A DNA stretch of 64,000 nucleotides from Candidatus Bilophila faecipullorum (GTDB lineage Bacteria > Desulfobacterota > Desulfovibrionia > Desulfovibrionales > Desulfovibrionaceae): the NCBI GenBank assembly GCA_944326695.1, contig CALVEZ010000001.1, forward strand, positions 109,019 through 173,018, written 5' to 3'. Positions 19,925-27,508 of this stretch are shown one piece after another. The notes under the pieces are model-generated. The model worked only from the letters and a program-made list of their open reading frames with translations. It did not search any database and was not told the DNA's origin. Made by a program: the position numbers and the translations under genes. Each line of letters begins with the position of its first letter. Positions within the stretch are counted from its first letter, which is position 1.

Positions 19925-21115
19925 CTATCGCTTTTCGGAAGCAGGAGCGGCCTGCGCGTCCGGGGTTGCCGCGATGCGGACAGGCGCGCCGGGACGGATT
20001 TTCTGGAGACCCTCCACGATGACCTTGTCCCCGGCCTTAAGGCCGTCGAGGACCACCCAGTTGCTGCCCTGCGTGCGGCCCACCTTGAGCGGGCGCACTT
20101 CCACCTTGCTCTCGGCGTTGACCACGTAGGCGGTGGCGTTGCCCTTGGCGTCGCGCACAAGGGCGCGCTGCGGCAGGAGGATGGCCTGCTCGTCCACGCC
20201 TTCCTTGAGGATGGCGCGCACGTACATGCCGGGCATGAGGTCATGCTCGGGGTTGGGGAAAATGGCGCGCAGGGTCACCATGCCGGTGCTTTCGTCCACG
20301 CTGACGTCGGTGAACTGGAGCGTACCGCTGTGGGCGTACTCGCTCCCGTCCTCCAGCAGCAGGCGCACGGCGGCGTGGCCCTCGTCGGCCCGCTGGAGCG
20401 TGCCGCTTTCCAAGGCGCGCTTCAGGCGCAGGACCTCGGTGCTCGACTGCGTGACGTCCACATAGACGGGATCAAGCTGCTGCACGGTGGTCAGGGGATT
20501 GGCCTGATTCGCCGTCACCAGCGCGCCGGGCGTGACCAGCGAACGCCCCGTGCGGCCGGAAATGGGCGAGGTCACTTTCGTATAGTCAAGGCGGATGCGG
20601 GCGTTTTCCACCGCCGCCTTGTTCACGCCCACGTCCGCGAGCGCCTGCTTGTAGGCGGCTTCCGCGTCCTCGTATTCCTGCTTGCTCACGGCGCTGATGT
20701 TCACCAAATCCTTGAAACGCTGCATCTTGAGGCGGGCCGGGGCCACGTTGGCCTCCGCCCGGGCGAGGTTGGCCTTGGCGCTGTCGAGATCGGCCTTATA
20801 GGTCGCGGGATCGATCTGATAGAGCGTGTCCCCGGCCTTCACGTCCGCGCCTTCCGTAAAGAGGCGCTTCTGGATGATGCCGCTGACCTGCGGACGCACT
20901 TCCGCAATCTGGAACGCCGACGTGCGGCCGGCAAGCTCGGTGGTGTAGAGCACCTTCTGAGGCGTCACGACGTCCACGGCCACCTCGACGGCGGGAGCCG
21001 CCGACGGCCCGGCCGCCGTGTTTTCATCTTTGCAGCCCATAAGCGGCAGGGACCCGATCAGGCAGGCGAAAAGGGTCACGCCAAAACGAAAGGGCAGCCG
21101 TTCATGCTTCAACAT
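19925..21115 (-). CDS. acrA: RND periplasmic adaptor lipoprotein, AcrA/MexA type
   Basis: Membrane-fusion protein of 396 residues linking the inner-membrane pump to the outer-membrane channel. The signal peptide ends in LPLMGC (Cys28). The lipoyl half-motif VRPQVSGIIQKRLFTEGADVKAGDTLYQIDP, a coiled-coil hairpin (about 105-170), the second lipoyl half (TSPISGRTGRSLVTPGALV) and beta-barrel domains follow. The C-terminal Ala/Pro-rich tail is typical. It is the first gene of the operon. A TetR-type gene lies divergently upstream with a palindrome between. Confidence 0.95.
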   Translation of the reverse strand: MLKHERLPFRFGVTLFACLIGSLPLMGCKDENTAAGPSAAPAVEVAVDVVTPQKVLYTTELAGRTSAFQIAEVRPQVSGIIQKRLFTEGADVKAGDTLYQIDPATYKADLDSAKANLARAEANVAPARLKMQRFKDLVNISAVSKQEYEDAEAAYKQALADVGVNKAAVENARIRLDYTKVTSPISGRTGRSLVTPGALVTANQANPLTTVQQLDPVYVDVTQSSTEVLRLKRALESGTLQRADEGHAAVRLLLEDGSEYAHSGTLQFTDVSVDESTGMVTLRAIFPNPEHDLMPGMYVRAILKEGVDEQAILLPQRALVRDAKGNATAYVVNAESKVEVRPLKVGRTQGSNWVVLDGLKAGDKVIVEGLQKIRPGAPVRIAATPDAQAAPASEKR

Positions 21116-21203
21116 ATAACCTCACTCTGTTGTGCGGCGCGGGAGAATCCCGACGCGCAAATAGCGATGCAAGCCCCCCGTCTGCACGGGATGCCCGCAT
21201 GGT

Positions 21204-21233
21204 TTGACAACACTTAATTGGATAGAGTAAGCT
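21204..21233 (+). promoter_or_regulatory. Possible promoter of the TetR gene
   Basis: A perfect TTGACA (21204-21209) followed after 18 bases by TAAGCT (21228-21233). The weak -10 lies inside the palindrome at 21220-21239, as expected for autorepression. Confidence 0.4.
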
Positions 21234-21239
21234 CTAACC
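21220..21239. promoter_or_regulatory. Palindromic TetR-type operator between acrR and acrA
   Basis: GGATAGAGTAAGCTCTAACC is a 20-base near-perfect palindrome (GG-A-TAGAG-TAAG-CTCTA-A-CC) with one mismatched pair. It is the only strong palindrome in the 162-base divergent region. It is placed to block both the pump operon and the repressor gene. Binding by the neighbouring TetR protein is an inference from position and symmetry. Confidence 0.65.
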
Positions 21240-21277
21240 GTTCACGTGCTATACTTCCACGAAGGGTGGCTGTCAAG

Positions 21278-21937
21278 ATGGAAAAACACACCGCGCGCAA
21301 GTACTCCTCGCCGCTACGCGAACGGCAGGCGAGCCAGACGCGCGTCAACATCCTCGAAGCCGCACAGCGGCTTTTCCTTGAACGCGGCTTCGCCAAGACA
21401 ACCATCGAGGCCATCGCGCAGGAAGCGAACGTTTCCAAGCAAACGGTGTACGCCGTATTCCGCTCGAAAAACGGCATCGTGGCCGAGCTGCTGGACCGGG
21501 CCGTGCATACGGACCGGACCTTCGACATCTACCAGCGTTCGCTGGAAACCGCCGACGTGCACGAAGCCCTGAAGCTGACCGCGCAGCTCGTCCTTCAGGT
21601 CCACGAATCGCAAAGCCCTGTCTATGATCTGCTGCGCGGCGCGGGGATGCTCACGCCGGAACTGGCGCGCATCCAGCACGATCAGCGCTGCCGCCACCGC
21701 GACGATCAGGAAAAACACGTCCGTTTCCTGCTGCGGGAACGGCGGCTCAAGGAAAACATCACCATCAGCATGGCGCTGGACGTATTCTGGTGCCTGACCA
21801 GCCGGGATGTCTATCAGATGCTGGTACCGGAACGCGGCTGGAGCGGGGAAACCTATACGCACTGGCTTTACGAAATGCTGGTAAGCTCCCTGCTCGACCA
21901 CAGCGAAGCGCGCCCCGAGGATGAAAAAAAGAAGTGA
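21278..21937 (+). CDS. TetR/AcrR-family repressor of the efflux operon
   Basis: DNA-binding repressor of 219 residues. The N-terminal HTH is clear: RVNILEAAQRLFLERGFAKT, TIEAIAQEANVSKQTVYAVF, RSKNGIVAELL (about residues 20-70). The C-terminal ligand-binding part resembles AefR-like/TetR_C members. The start is the ATG at 21278 with AAGGG about ten bases upstream; a TTG start further up would overlap the operator. It is divergent from acrA-acrB-oprM and therefore most likely controls it. The C-terminus is Lys/Glu-rich. Confidence 0.9.
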   Translation: MEKHTARKYSSPLRERQASQTRVNILEAAQRLFLERGFAKTTIEAIAQEANVSKQTVYAVFRSKNGIVAELLDRAVHTDRTFDIYQRSLETADVHEALKLTAQLVLQVHESQSPVYDLLRGAGMLTPELARIQHDQRCRHRDDQEKHVRFLLRERRLKENITISMALDVFWCLTSRDVYQMLVPERGWSGETYTHWLYEMLVSSLLDHSEARPEDEKKK

Positions 21938-22100
21938 GGCCGGGAAAGGCCGACTACCGGGCCTTCACCCGGTCCATGCGGGCCAAGCCGCAAGCCGCCC
22001 TTTTTATTGGGGGATGACGCCGCCCCCTCCCCCACGCGGACGGAAAGCCCCAGCAACCGCGCGTAACCTCGTAACCTTGCCCCGGTCAAAAAGGCGAGAG

Positions 22101-22496
22101 GAGAACATCCGCACGCCCCCGCACCCCTTGATCCCGGTGACAAGTATCTGCCCAGCAGGGAGAGCATCCGCACGCGCCCTCACGCGGCCCCAGCCACAGC
22201 GCAGGTTTCCGGGATAGCGCCACGGGAAAGGCTCAGGCCCGGCGCAAAGGCTTCCAGCCCCGCGGGGCCTCACCCACAAGGGGACAGGCCGAACGAGAAA
22301 CCACGTGGCGCTTCCAGCCCGGGGGCCTCACCCACGCGCGGCCGCGCCCCCAACCGCCCTCTTCCAGCGCAGAGGGCCGCCGTGGGCAGTTCGTGCAGGG
22401 CTTCTCAGAGCACGCCTCTCCCGGCGCGCGGGGCTTTTTCCAGCTATTTTCCAGACACGTCCTTGCGTCCACGCCTCTCACGGTGCATGGAACCGC
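22101..22496. repeat. Periodic degenerate repeat region, about 59-60 base spacing
   Basis: The gap between the tetR gene and the DUF1992 gene (21938-22526) has no gene but three sets of spaced repeats. GAGAnCATCCGCACGC starts at 22101 and 22160 (59). The TTCCAGC repeat starts at 22250, 22310 and 22370 (60 and 60), with CCTCACCCAC shared by the first two. CACGCCTCTCnCGGnGC starts at 22411 and 22470 (59). Sequences between the copies are unrelated. The last set resembles the palindromes on the other side of the DUF1992 gene. Confidence 0.6.
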
Positions 22497-22526
22497 CCTC
22501 GCCCGGCCCGAAAAGGCCCCGGGACA

Positions 22527-22907
22527 TCATCCCTTCTTACGCACGCTGATGCGGCTGACCACCCGGCCATAATACGGGCTCTTGTCCCCGAGAATCGAGG
22601 CGCGGGGGCGGCGGGCCCGGATGCGGGCGAGCACGACGTCGAGCTTTTTCATCTGGCGGACCTTCTCCTGTTCGTCCGTGCAGGTTTCGAGCGCCTCCAT
22701 AAGCGACTGCGCCTCCTTGCGGTCCTGCACTTCCTCCGGGACGTACCCCGCGTTTTTCAAGAGCTTGTAGGCCATGCGCAAATCTTCCGGGATGTGGGAA
22801 TCGTCCTCCAGTTCCAGAGGCTTTCCCGCACCCGGCAGGTTGTCGAACAGGCCCTGCTCGCAGGCTTCCCGAATGCGCTGTTCCGCAATGATGCCGATAG
22901 CGTCCAT
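22527..22907 (-). CDS. DUF1992 domain protein (DnaJC28 conserved domain family)
   Basis: Small cytoplasmic protein of 126 residues consisting of one DUF1992 domain. The hallmark FDNLPGAGKPLELEDDSHIP lies at about 21-40, followed by RMAYKLLKNAGYVPEEVQ. The family is found alone in bacteria and fused to J-domains in eukaryotes; its function is not established. GGGGGAAGG lies directly before the ATG at 22907. The gene sits between two regions of spaced palindromic repeats, with no other gene within 580 bases on one side and 930 on the other. Confidence 0.9.
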   Translation of the reverse strand: MDAIGIIAEQRIREACEQGLFDNLPGAGKPLELEDDSHIPEDLRMAYKLLKNAGYVPEEVQDRKEAQSLMEALETCTDEQEKVRQMKKLDVVLARIRARRPRASILGDKSPYYGRVVSRISVRKKG

Positions 22908-22985
22908 CCTTCCCCCCTTGCTCGCGGATGCCCCACGGTACGCCGCGCCGCCGCCCGAAGCAAGGCCGGGGCCGCCCCCTGCGCC

Positions 22986-23450
22986 GCCTTTCCCGCGCTT
23001 ACGGGAGGGGCCTGATGGACATCTCTGATTTTAACCTCACCGTCAGCCTTTCCCGCACTCGCGAGAAGGGCCCGGTTGAAGAACTCGCCCCCCGAATCCG
23101 TCCCCTTTCCCCCACTTGCGGGAGGCCCTCTACCAGAAAAAGATACGTATTCTGCATCGGCCTTTCCCACGCTCACAGGAGAGGCTTACATGGGATGCGG
23201 CATAATAAGCTCACCACCGTGCCTTTCCCACACTCGTGGGAGAGGCGTAGTGGAACCCCAGATCATGGAGGCGCAGGAAAGGGCTTTTCTCCCCTCGCGG
23301 GAGGGTTTTACCCCCTCGTGAAGCGCCTGTGCGGAAAAGGGCCTTTCCCGCGTTTGCGGAAGGGGCCTTCCCGCAAGCGGATGCGAGGGACGATCCTTGC
23401 GGAGCGCATGACCTGACTGCAAAGGGCCTTCCCGCAGGCGGACGCGGGGG
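22986..23450. repeat. Array of seven palindromic ~26-base repeats, 57-62 base period, plus two inverted-type units
   Basis: Units start at 22986, 23046, 23103, 23160, 23221, 23283 and 23341 (intervals 60, 57, 57, 61, 62, 58). Five begin GCCTTTCCC and most end GGGAGAGGC or close variants, forming hairpins such as CCCAC-ACTC-GTGGG at 23227 against CCCGC-GTTT-GCGG at 23347, so stem changes are partly compensated. Spacers are 31-36 bases and unrelated. Two reverse-type units, GGGCCTTCCCGCA-R-GCGGA-Y-GCG-R-GGG, start at 23363 and 23424 (61 apart). There are no cas genes. The repeats are too variable for an active CRISPR array, so this is either a REP/BIME-like array or a decayed CRISPR. Confidence 0.65.
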
Positions 23451-23844
23451 CAGCGCGTCTCGCCTTCCTCACCCTCGTCAGGCGCATCCTCGTAGTCCCC
23501 TCCTCTGACAAGGCCCGCCTCCGCTCTTCCCCACGCTCGCCCAACATCCCTCCGGGGACTTTCCGGCACGGCGCGGAAACCTTCCCGCCTCCCCGAATCG
23601 GACGGCTCCCGCACGCCCCGGGCGCCGGGCACGGCATCCGCCCTATCAATCCAGAATACAAATATTTTTTCACAAGGCCGCTTCCGTCCGGCCCTGAAAA
23701 TTCTCTTTTGCTTCGCGTGAAAATGCGCTATGCTCAAAAAATGGGGCAGAAGGCTTTCCAAAGGCCCTTTTTGCGCCTTTTTCCCTACGAAAAGCACTCC
23801 CGTTTTCCTACGGAGAGCACCTTATCTTCAGGAGGACCCGCATC
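23451..23844. other. Leader region of the Re-citrate-synthase-like gene
   Basis: About 390 bases without a recognisable gene. The first 150 carry further fragments of the CT-rich repeats (for example TTCCCCACGCTCGCCC near 23526). The stretch 23640-23830 is less GC-rich (AATACAAATATTTTTTCACAAGG and similar) and probably holds the promoter; no confident -35/-10 pair could be assigned. Confidence 0.4.
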
Positions 23845-25671
23845 ATGAGCTTGCTGTATCCCAAACACACTTCCCGCCCCCTGACGCTCGACAATCCGGC
23901 CGAGCCCGAACTGTACCGGGACGTTTTCCCGTATACGCATATCAGCCGCATCGAATTCGACGACACCTTCCTCATCCCCCGCCCGGCCGAGCCCATGTTC
24001 ATCACGGACACCACCTTCCGCGACGGCCAGCAGGCCCGCCCGCCCTACACGGTCAAACAGATCGCGCGCATCTTCGATCTGCTGCACAAGCTCGGCGGTA
24101 AAAGCGGCCTGATTCAGGCGTCCGAATTCTTCATGTATTCGCCCAAAGACCGGAAAGCCATCGAAGTGTGCCGGGCACGCGGCTACCGCTTCCCGAGGGT
24201 CACGGGCTGGATACGCGCCAACATGGACGACCTCAAAATCGCCCATGACATGGAATTCGACGAAGTGGGCCTGCTCACCAGCATGTCCGACTACCATATC
24301 TTCCTCAAGCTCGGCAAAACGCGCGAACAGGCCATGAACGACTATCTCAAGGTCGTCACCAAGGCGCTCGAATGGGGCATCGTGCCGCGCTGCCACTTCG
24401 AGGACGTGACCCGCGCCGACATCTACGGCTTCTGCCTGCCGTTCGCGCGCAAGCTCATGGAACTCTCGCAGGAAGCCTCCATGCCCATCAAAATCCGCCT
24501 TTGCGATACGATGGGTTACGGCGTGCCCTTCCCCGGCGCGGCGCTTCCGCGTTCGGTGCAGCGCATTGTGCGCGCCTTCACCGACGACGCGGGCGTCCCC
24601 GGCTCGTGGCTGGAATGGCACGGCCACAACGACTTCCATAAGGTGCTCGTCAACGGCGTAACCGCATGGCTCTACGGCTGCGGCGGCGTCAACGGCACGC
24701 TGATGGGCTTCGGGGAGCGCACGGGCAACGCCCCGCTTGAGGCGCTGGTCATCGACTACATTTCCCTCACCGGCAACGACGAGGCCGCCGATCCCACGGT
24801 GATTACGGAAATCGCCCAGTACTTCGAGAAGGAACTCGACTACCGCATCCCCGACAACTACCCCTTTGCGGGCAAGGACTTCAACGCCACCAGCGCGGGC
24901 ATCCACGTGGATGGCCTCGCCAAGAACGAAGAAATCTACAACATCTTCGATACGACCAAAATCCTCAACCGCAGCGTGCCGATCATCATCAACGACAAGG
25001 CCGGGCGCGCGGGCGTGGCCTACTGGATCAACCAGCAATTCAACCTGCCCCCGGAACGGCAGGTTTCCAAGAAGCATCCCGCCGTGGGCCAGATTCACGC
25101 CAAGATCATGAACGCCTACGAGGAAGGCCGCAACACCTCCTTCTCCAACAAGGAAATCAAGAACCTCGTCCGCCGCTTCATGCCGGAACTCTTCGACAGC
25201 GAATTCGACCAGATGAAGCGCATCGCCGGGGAACTGGCCTCCCATCTGGTGGAACGCCTCTCCCACGAGTGCCAGAAGGCCGCCGATACCGCCGCGCTCA
25301 CCGCGTTGCTTGAATCCTTCGTGCACGACTACTCGTTCATCCAGTACGTCTACGTCACCGACGTGCAGGGCCACTCCAAGGCCATCGCCATCAGCGAGCC
25401 CTACGACAAGGCCAACTACAAGGGCTTCCCCCTCGGCTTCGACTACTCCAACCGCGAATGGTTCCAGGAGCCCATCCACACGGGCAAGCTGCATATCATG
25501 AACGTGCATCAGTCGCAGGTCACGGGGCAGCTCATCATCACCGTCTCCACCGTGATCACCGACGAAAACGACGAGATCACGGGCGTGCTCGGAGCGGACA
25601 TCCAGCTTGAGGAAATCATCCGCCGCGCCGAAGCCCTCGAAGACGAAACCCACCCCGCCGAAGAGGAATAG
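23845..25671 (+). CDS. DRE-TIM metallolyase (Re-citrate synthase-like) with C-terminal Cache domain
   Basis: A 608-residue protein. Residues about 45-330 form an HMGL/isopropylmalate-synthase TIM barrel: ITDTTFRDGQQ with Arg59-Asp60, and the metal-binding WHGHND with His259 and His261. It resembles the Re-citrate synthases described from Clostridium kluyveri and Desulfovibrio vulgaris, which condense acetyl-CoA and oxaloacetate; this assignment is from memory of the family. The unusual part is residues about 485-598: YVYVTDVQGHSKAIAIS, FDYSNREWFQEPIHTGKLHI, LIITVSTVITDENDEITGVLGADI. This is the pattern of a Cache/PDC sensor domain, normally extracellular, yet there is no signal peptide or membrane helix. 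AGGAGG lies before the ATG. Confidence 0.8.
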   Translation: MSLLYPKHTSRPLTLDNPAEPELYRDVFPYTHISRIEFDDTFLIPRPAEPMFITDTTFRDGQQARPPYTVKQIARIFDLLHKLGGKSGLIQASEFFMYSPKDRKAIEVCRARGYRFPRVTGWIRANMDDLKIAHDMEFDEVGLLTSMSDYHIFLKLGKTREQAMNDYLKVVTKALEWGIVPRCHFEDVTRADIYGFCLPFARKLMELSQEASMPIKIRLCDTMGYGVPFPGAALPRSVQRIVRAFTDDAGVPGSWLEWHGHNDFHKVLVNGVTAWLYGCGGVNGTLMGFGERTGNAPLEALVIDYISLTGNDEAADPTVITEIAQYFEKELDYRIPDNYPFAGKDFNATSAGIHVDGLAKNEEIYNIFDTTKILNRSVPIIINDKAGRAGVAYWINQQFNLPPERQVSKKHPAVGQIHAKIMNAYEEGRNTSFSNKEIKNLVRRFMPELFDSEFDQMKRIAGELASHLVERLSHECQKAADTAALTALLESFVHDYSFIQYVYVTDVQGHSKAIAISEPYDKANYKGFPLGFDYSNREWFQEPIHTGKLHIMNVHQSQVTGQLIITVSTVITDENDEITGVLGADIQLEEIIRRAEALEDETHPAEEE

Positions 25672-25705
25672 CCCCCGGTCGGCGCTCCCGTCTTCCCCGA
25701 ACGAC

Positions 25706-25740
25706 AAAAGCCCTGTTCCCCACACGGAACAGGGCTTTTT
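25706..25740 (+). terminator. Strong bidirectional terminator
   Basis: GCCCTGTTCC and GGAACAGGGC form a perfect ten-base stem with loop CCACAC. TTTTT follows on the plus strand and AAAA precedes, so it can end both the citrate-synthase-like transcript and the convergent lysE transcript. Confidence 0.9.
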
Positions 25741-25845
25741 CCATGCAGGAAGCCCCTTGCCCCAATATCCTTGAAAGCAGCCGCATAGACGGGGGAAAAA
25801 TGCCGCCTGCCTTTCCCCGCGCCGTCATAGCCCGTTCCGCAGAGG

Positions 25846-26451
25846 CTACATCCGCAAGAAGGACAAGCCGAGCTTCGCGCCGTAAAAGAGAATGACCGCC
25901 CCGCAGACGAGATTGATCATCCGCAAGAGGCGCGGCGTAAAGCGGTTCTTGAAAAAGGAGGAAACCGTGGTCAGGGTGAGGAACCACAGGCAGGACGCGG
26001 AAATCACGCCCAAAAGGAAACGCAGGGAATCTTCGGGCGGCAGGGCGGCGCGGAAGGAGCCGAGCAGAAGCGAGACGTCCACGAGCGCCTGCGGGTTGAA
26101 CCACGTAACCACGCAGGCCATGAAAATGATGCGGGAAAGCGGGATGTCGGCGTTGACGGCGGGATTGGCGACGTTACGGGAAAGCATGAGCCGGGCTCCC
26201 ATGTACATCACTACAAGGCTCCCCACCAGCAGCACGACCCGGCGCAGAAACTCGGAGTGCTCAATGAGCGCGCCCACGCCGAAAAAACCGGCCAGAGCGA
26301 GGGTTACGTCGAAAAAAATGACGATGAGCGCCGTCCGGTAGGCCCTCGCCCGGCTCTGGCCCAGCCCCGCGTTGATGACGAAGAGATTCTGCACGCCGAT
26401 GGGCGCGACATAGGCCAGCCCCAACGACAGGCCCTGCACATACGCAAGCAT
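25846..26451 (-). CDS. LysE/ArgO-family amino-acid exporter
   Basis: Inner-membrane exporter of 201 residues with about six hydrophobic helices. LSLGLAYVAPIGVQNLFVINAGL at the N-terminus and the conserved WFNPQALVDVSLLLGSF in the middle are LysE/ArgO signatures; the P-x-G-x-Q variant of the first helix fits ArgO-like basic amino-acid exporters. The start is the ATG at 26451 with AAGGAGG six bases upstream. It is convergent with the citrate-synthase-like gene. The substrate is inferred from the family only. Two copies of a 27-base repeat lie just upstream. Confidence 0.88.
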   Translation of the reverse strand: MLAYVQGLSLGLAYVAPIGVQNLFVINAGLGQSRARAYRTALIVIFFDVTLALAGFFGVGALIEHSEFLRRVVLLVGSLVVMYMGARLMLSRNVANPAVNADIPLSRIIFMACVVTWFNPQALVDVSLLLGSFRAALPPEDSLRFLLGVISASCLWFLTLTTVSSFFKNRFTPRLLRMINLVCGAVILFYGAKLGLSFLRM

Positions 26452-26470
26452 GGTTCCTCCTTGCCCCGCC

Positions 26471-26611
26471 CTACGTCCAGCCATACACGAAGAAAGGTCT
26501 TGGGCGGCTGTCTTGAGACTTCCATAAATCCTGCGTCCAGCCGTGCACGGGGAAAGGGGTTAGTCTATAGGGAATCGCCTTTCCTGCGTCAAGCCGGACA
26601 GCGCTTGCGGA
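26471..26611. repeat. Two or three 27-base repeats with 60-base period upstream of lysE
   Basis: Copies at 26471-26497 and 26531-26557 share 22 of 27 bases (CTRCGTCCAGCCRTRCACGR at the start), and all five differences are A/G transitions. The starts are exactly 60 bases apart and the spacer is 33 bases. A partial copy (CTGCGTCAAGCCGGACAGCG) begins at 26584. The second copy contains the palindrome CCGTGCACGG. Confidence 0.6.
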
Positions 26612-26754
26612 CGATCTTTTTCCGTTCCATGCGCGGAGGCAGCCGCATAAGCCGCGCTTTTGCGCCCCCCCTTCCCCATAAGCCATATCACTTTATAATC
26701 ATCTGCTTTTACACTACGCAGAGCCGAGCTTCCCGCCGGAACGAACGCCTTGAG

Positions 26755-26866
26755 CGCCGCCTCCCCACGCATCGAAAATCTTTGAAGGGAAGGGGGATAG
26801 GTTTGGGGAAGGGGGAAGGGAAACGTGGGGGCACTCCCCCCTTCTGAGAAAGTTTCCCCCCTCCCC
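26755..26866 (+). repeat. Intergenic hairpin mosaic element, copy b
   Basis: Shares with copies c and d the head CGCCGCCTCCCCA-n-CA, then AAAATCTTTGAAGGGA, a G-rich stretch, GGTTTGGGGAAGGG, and the core GTGGGGGCACTCCCCCCTTC with TGAGAAAGTTTCCCC. Nested inverted repeats: GGGGG-CACT-CCCCC inside GGGGAAAC-type and GTTTCCCC-type arms. It stops five bases before the stop codon of the minus-strand flavoprotein gene. Confidence 0.75.
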
Positions 26867-26870
26867 AATC

Positions 26871-27437
26871 TCAACGCAGCCTCTTCAGCGTCCAAGCCAT
26901 GTTGCGGCCGAGGTTGCGCATGTTGGCCATGCCCTCCTCGTCGAGCAGCACCTCGCCCGCGTCCCGGCCGTAGACCATATTCCAGTAGGTCGAACCGACC
27001 ACGAGCACTTCCTTATTCAGAAGGAAATGGTTCATGGTGTCCACGGCGGTCAGGCCCCCTCCCCGGCGCACGGCAGCGACCGAAGCCCCCACCTTGCGGC
27101 GCAGCAGCCCCGGATTCGTCGCCACGACCACCCCGGCCCGCTCCAGAAAGGCCTTCATGAGCGCGGAGACGTCCGCCGAGTAGACGGGAGAACCGAGGAT
27201 GATACCGTCCGCCTCCACCATCCGGGCAAAACAGTCGTTGAAAAAGTCATCCTTGAAGAGACAGGCCCCCTTGCCTTTGCAGCCGTAGCAGGCGCGGCAG
27301 CCGTCCATTGGCTTGCCCGCGAGCTGCACGAGCTCCGTGCGGATACCCTCCGCCTCCAGTTCCTCGAACACGGCCCGGATGATCAGCGCCGTGTTTCCGT
27401 CCTTGCGGGCACTGCCGCTGATGCCGATAACCTTCAT
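26871..27437 (-). CDS. Iron-sulfur flavoprotein (Isf) / flavodoxin-fold reductase
   Basis: Cytoplasmic flavoprotein of 188 residues. ISGSARKDGNTALI (6-19) is the FMN phosphate loop and GSPVYSADVSALMKAFLERAG the second FMN contact. The cysteines Cys47-x2-Cys50-x2-Cys53-x5-Cys59 (DGCRACYGCKGKGAC) match the compact CX2CX2CX4-7C [4Fe-4S] motif of Isf proteins from methanogens and other anaerobes. It probably transfers electrons from ferredoxin to oxygen, peroxide or an organic acceptor. It lies 71 bases after rlmD on the same strand and may be cotranscribed. Confidence 0.88.
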   Translation of the reverse strand: MKVIGISGSARKDGNTALIIRAVFEELEAEGIRTELVQLAGKPMDGCRACYGCKGKGACLFKDDFFNDCFARMVEADGIILGSPVYSADVSALMKAFLERAGVVVATNPGLLRRKVGASVAAVRRGGGLTAVDTMNHFLLNKEVLVVGSTYWNMVYGRDAGEVLLDEEGMANMRNLGRNMAWTLKRLR

Positions 27438-27508
27438 ACATACCTCCCGATTGCCTGCGCCCCGGCAAGGCGTCCGCCGTCTTCGGGGCGTTTGTCCGGC
27501 CCCTCCGG

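Noticed and set aside
22928..23416. 162-codon plus-strand frame through the repeat array
   Set aside because: Its peptide is a 20-residue periodic translation of the palindromic repeats (LSRAYGRGL, LSRTREKGP, LSHAHRRGL and so on), with no ribosome-binding site.
22986..23450. Calling this region a functional CRISPR array
   Set aside because: Repeats differ at several positions in every unit, intervals vary between 57 and 62, and no cas gene is in the window. Kept as a repeat array with the CRISPR-like spacing noted.
23785..25725. 646-codon open frame antisense to the citrate-synthase-like gene
   Set aside because: Antisense shadow; the plus frame has the catalytic motifs and a ribosome-binding site.
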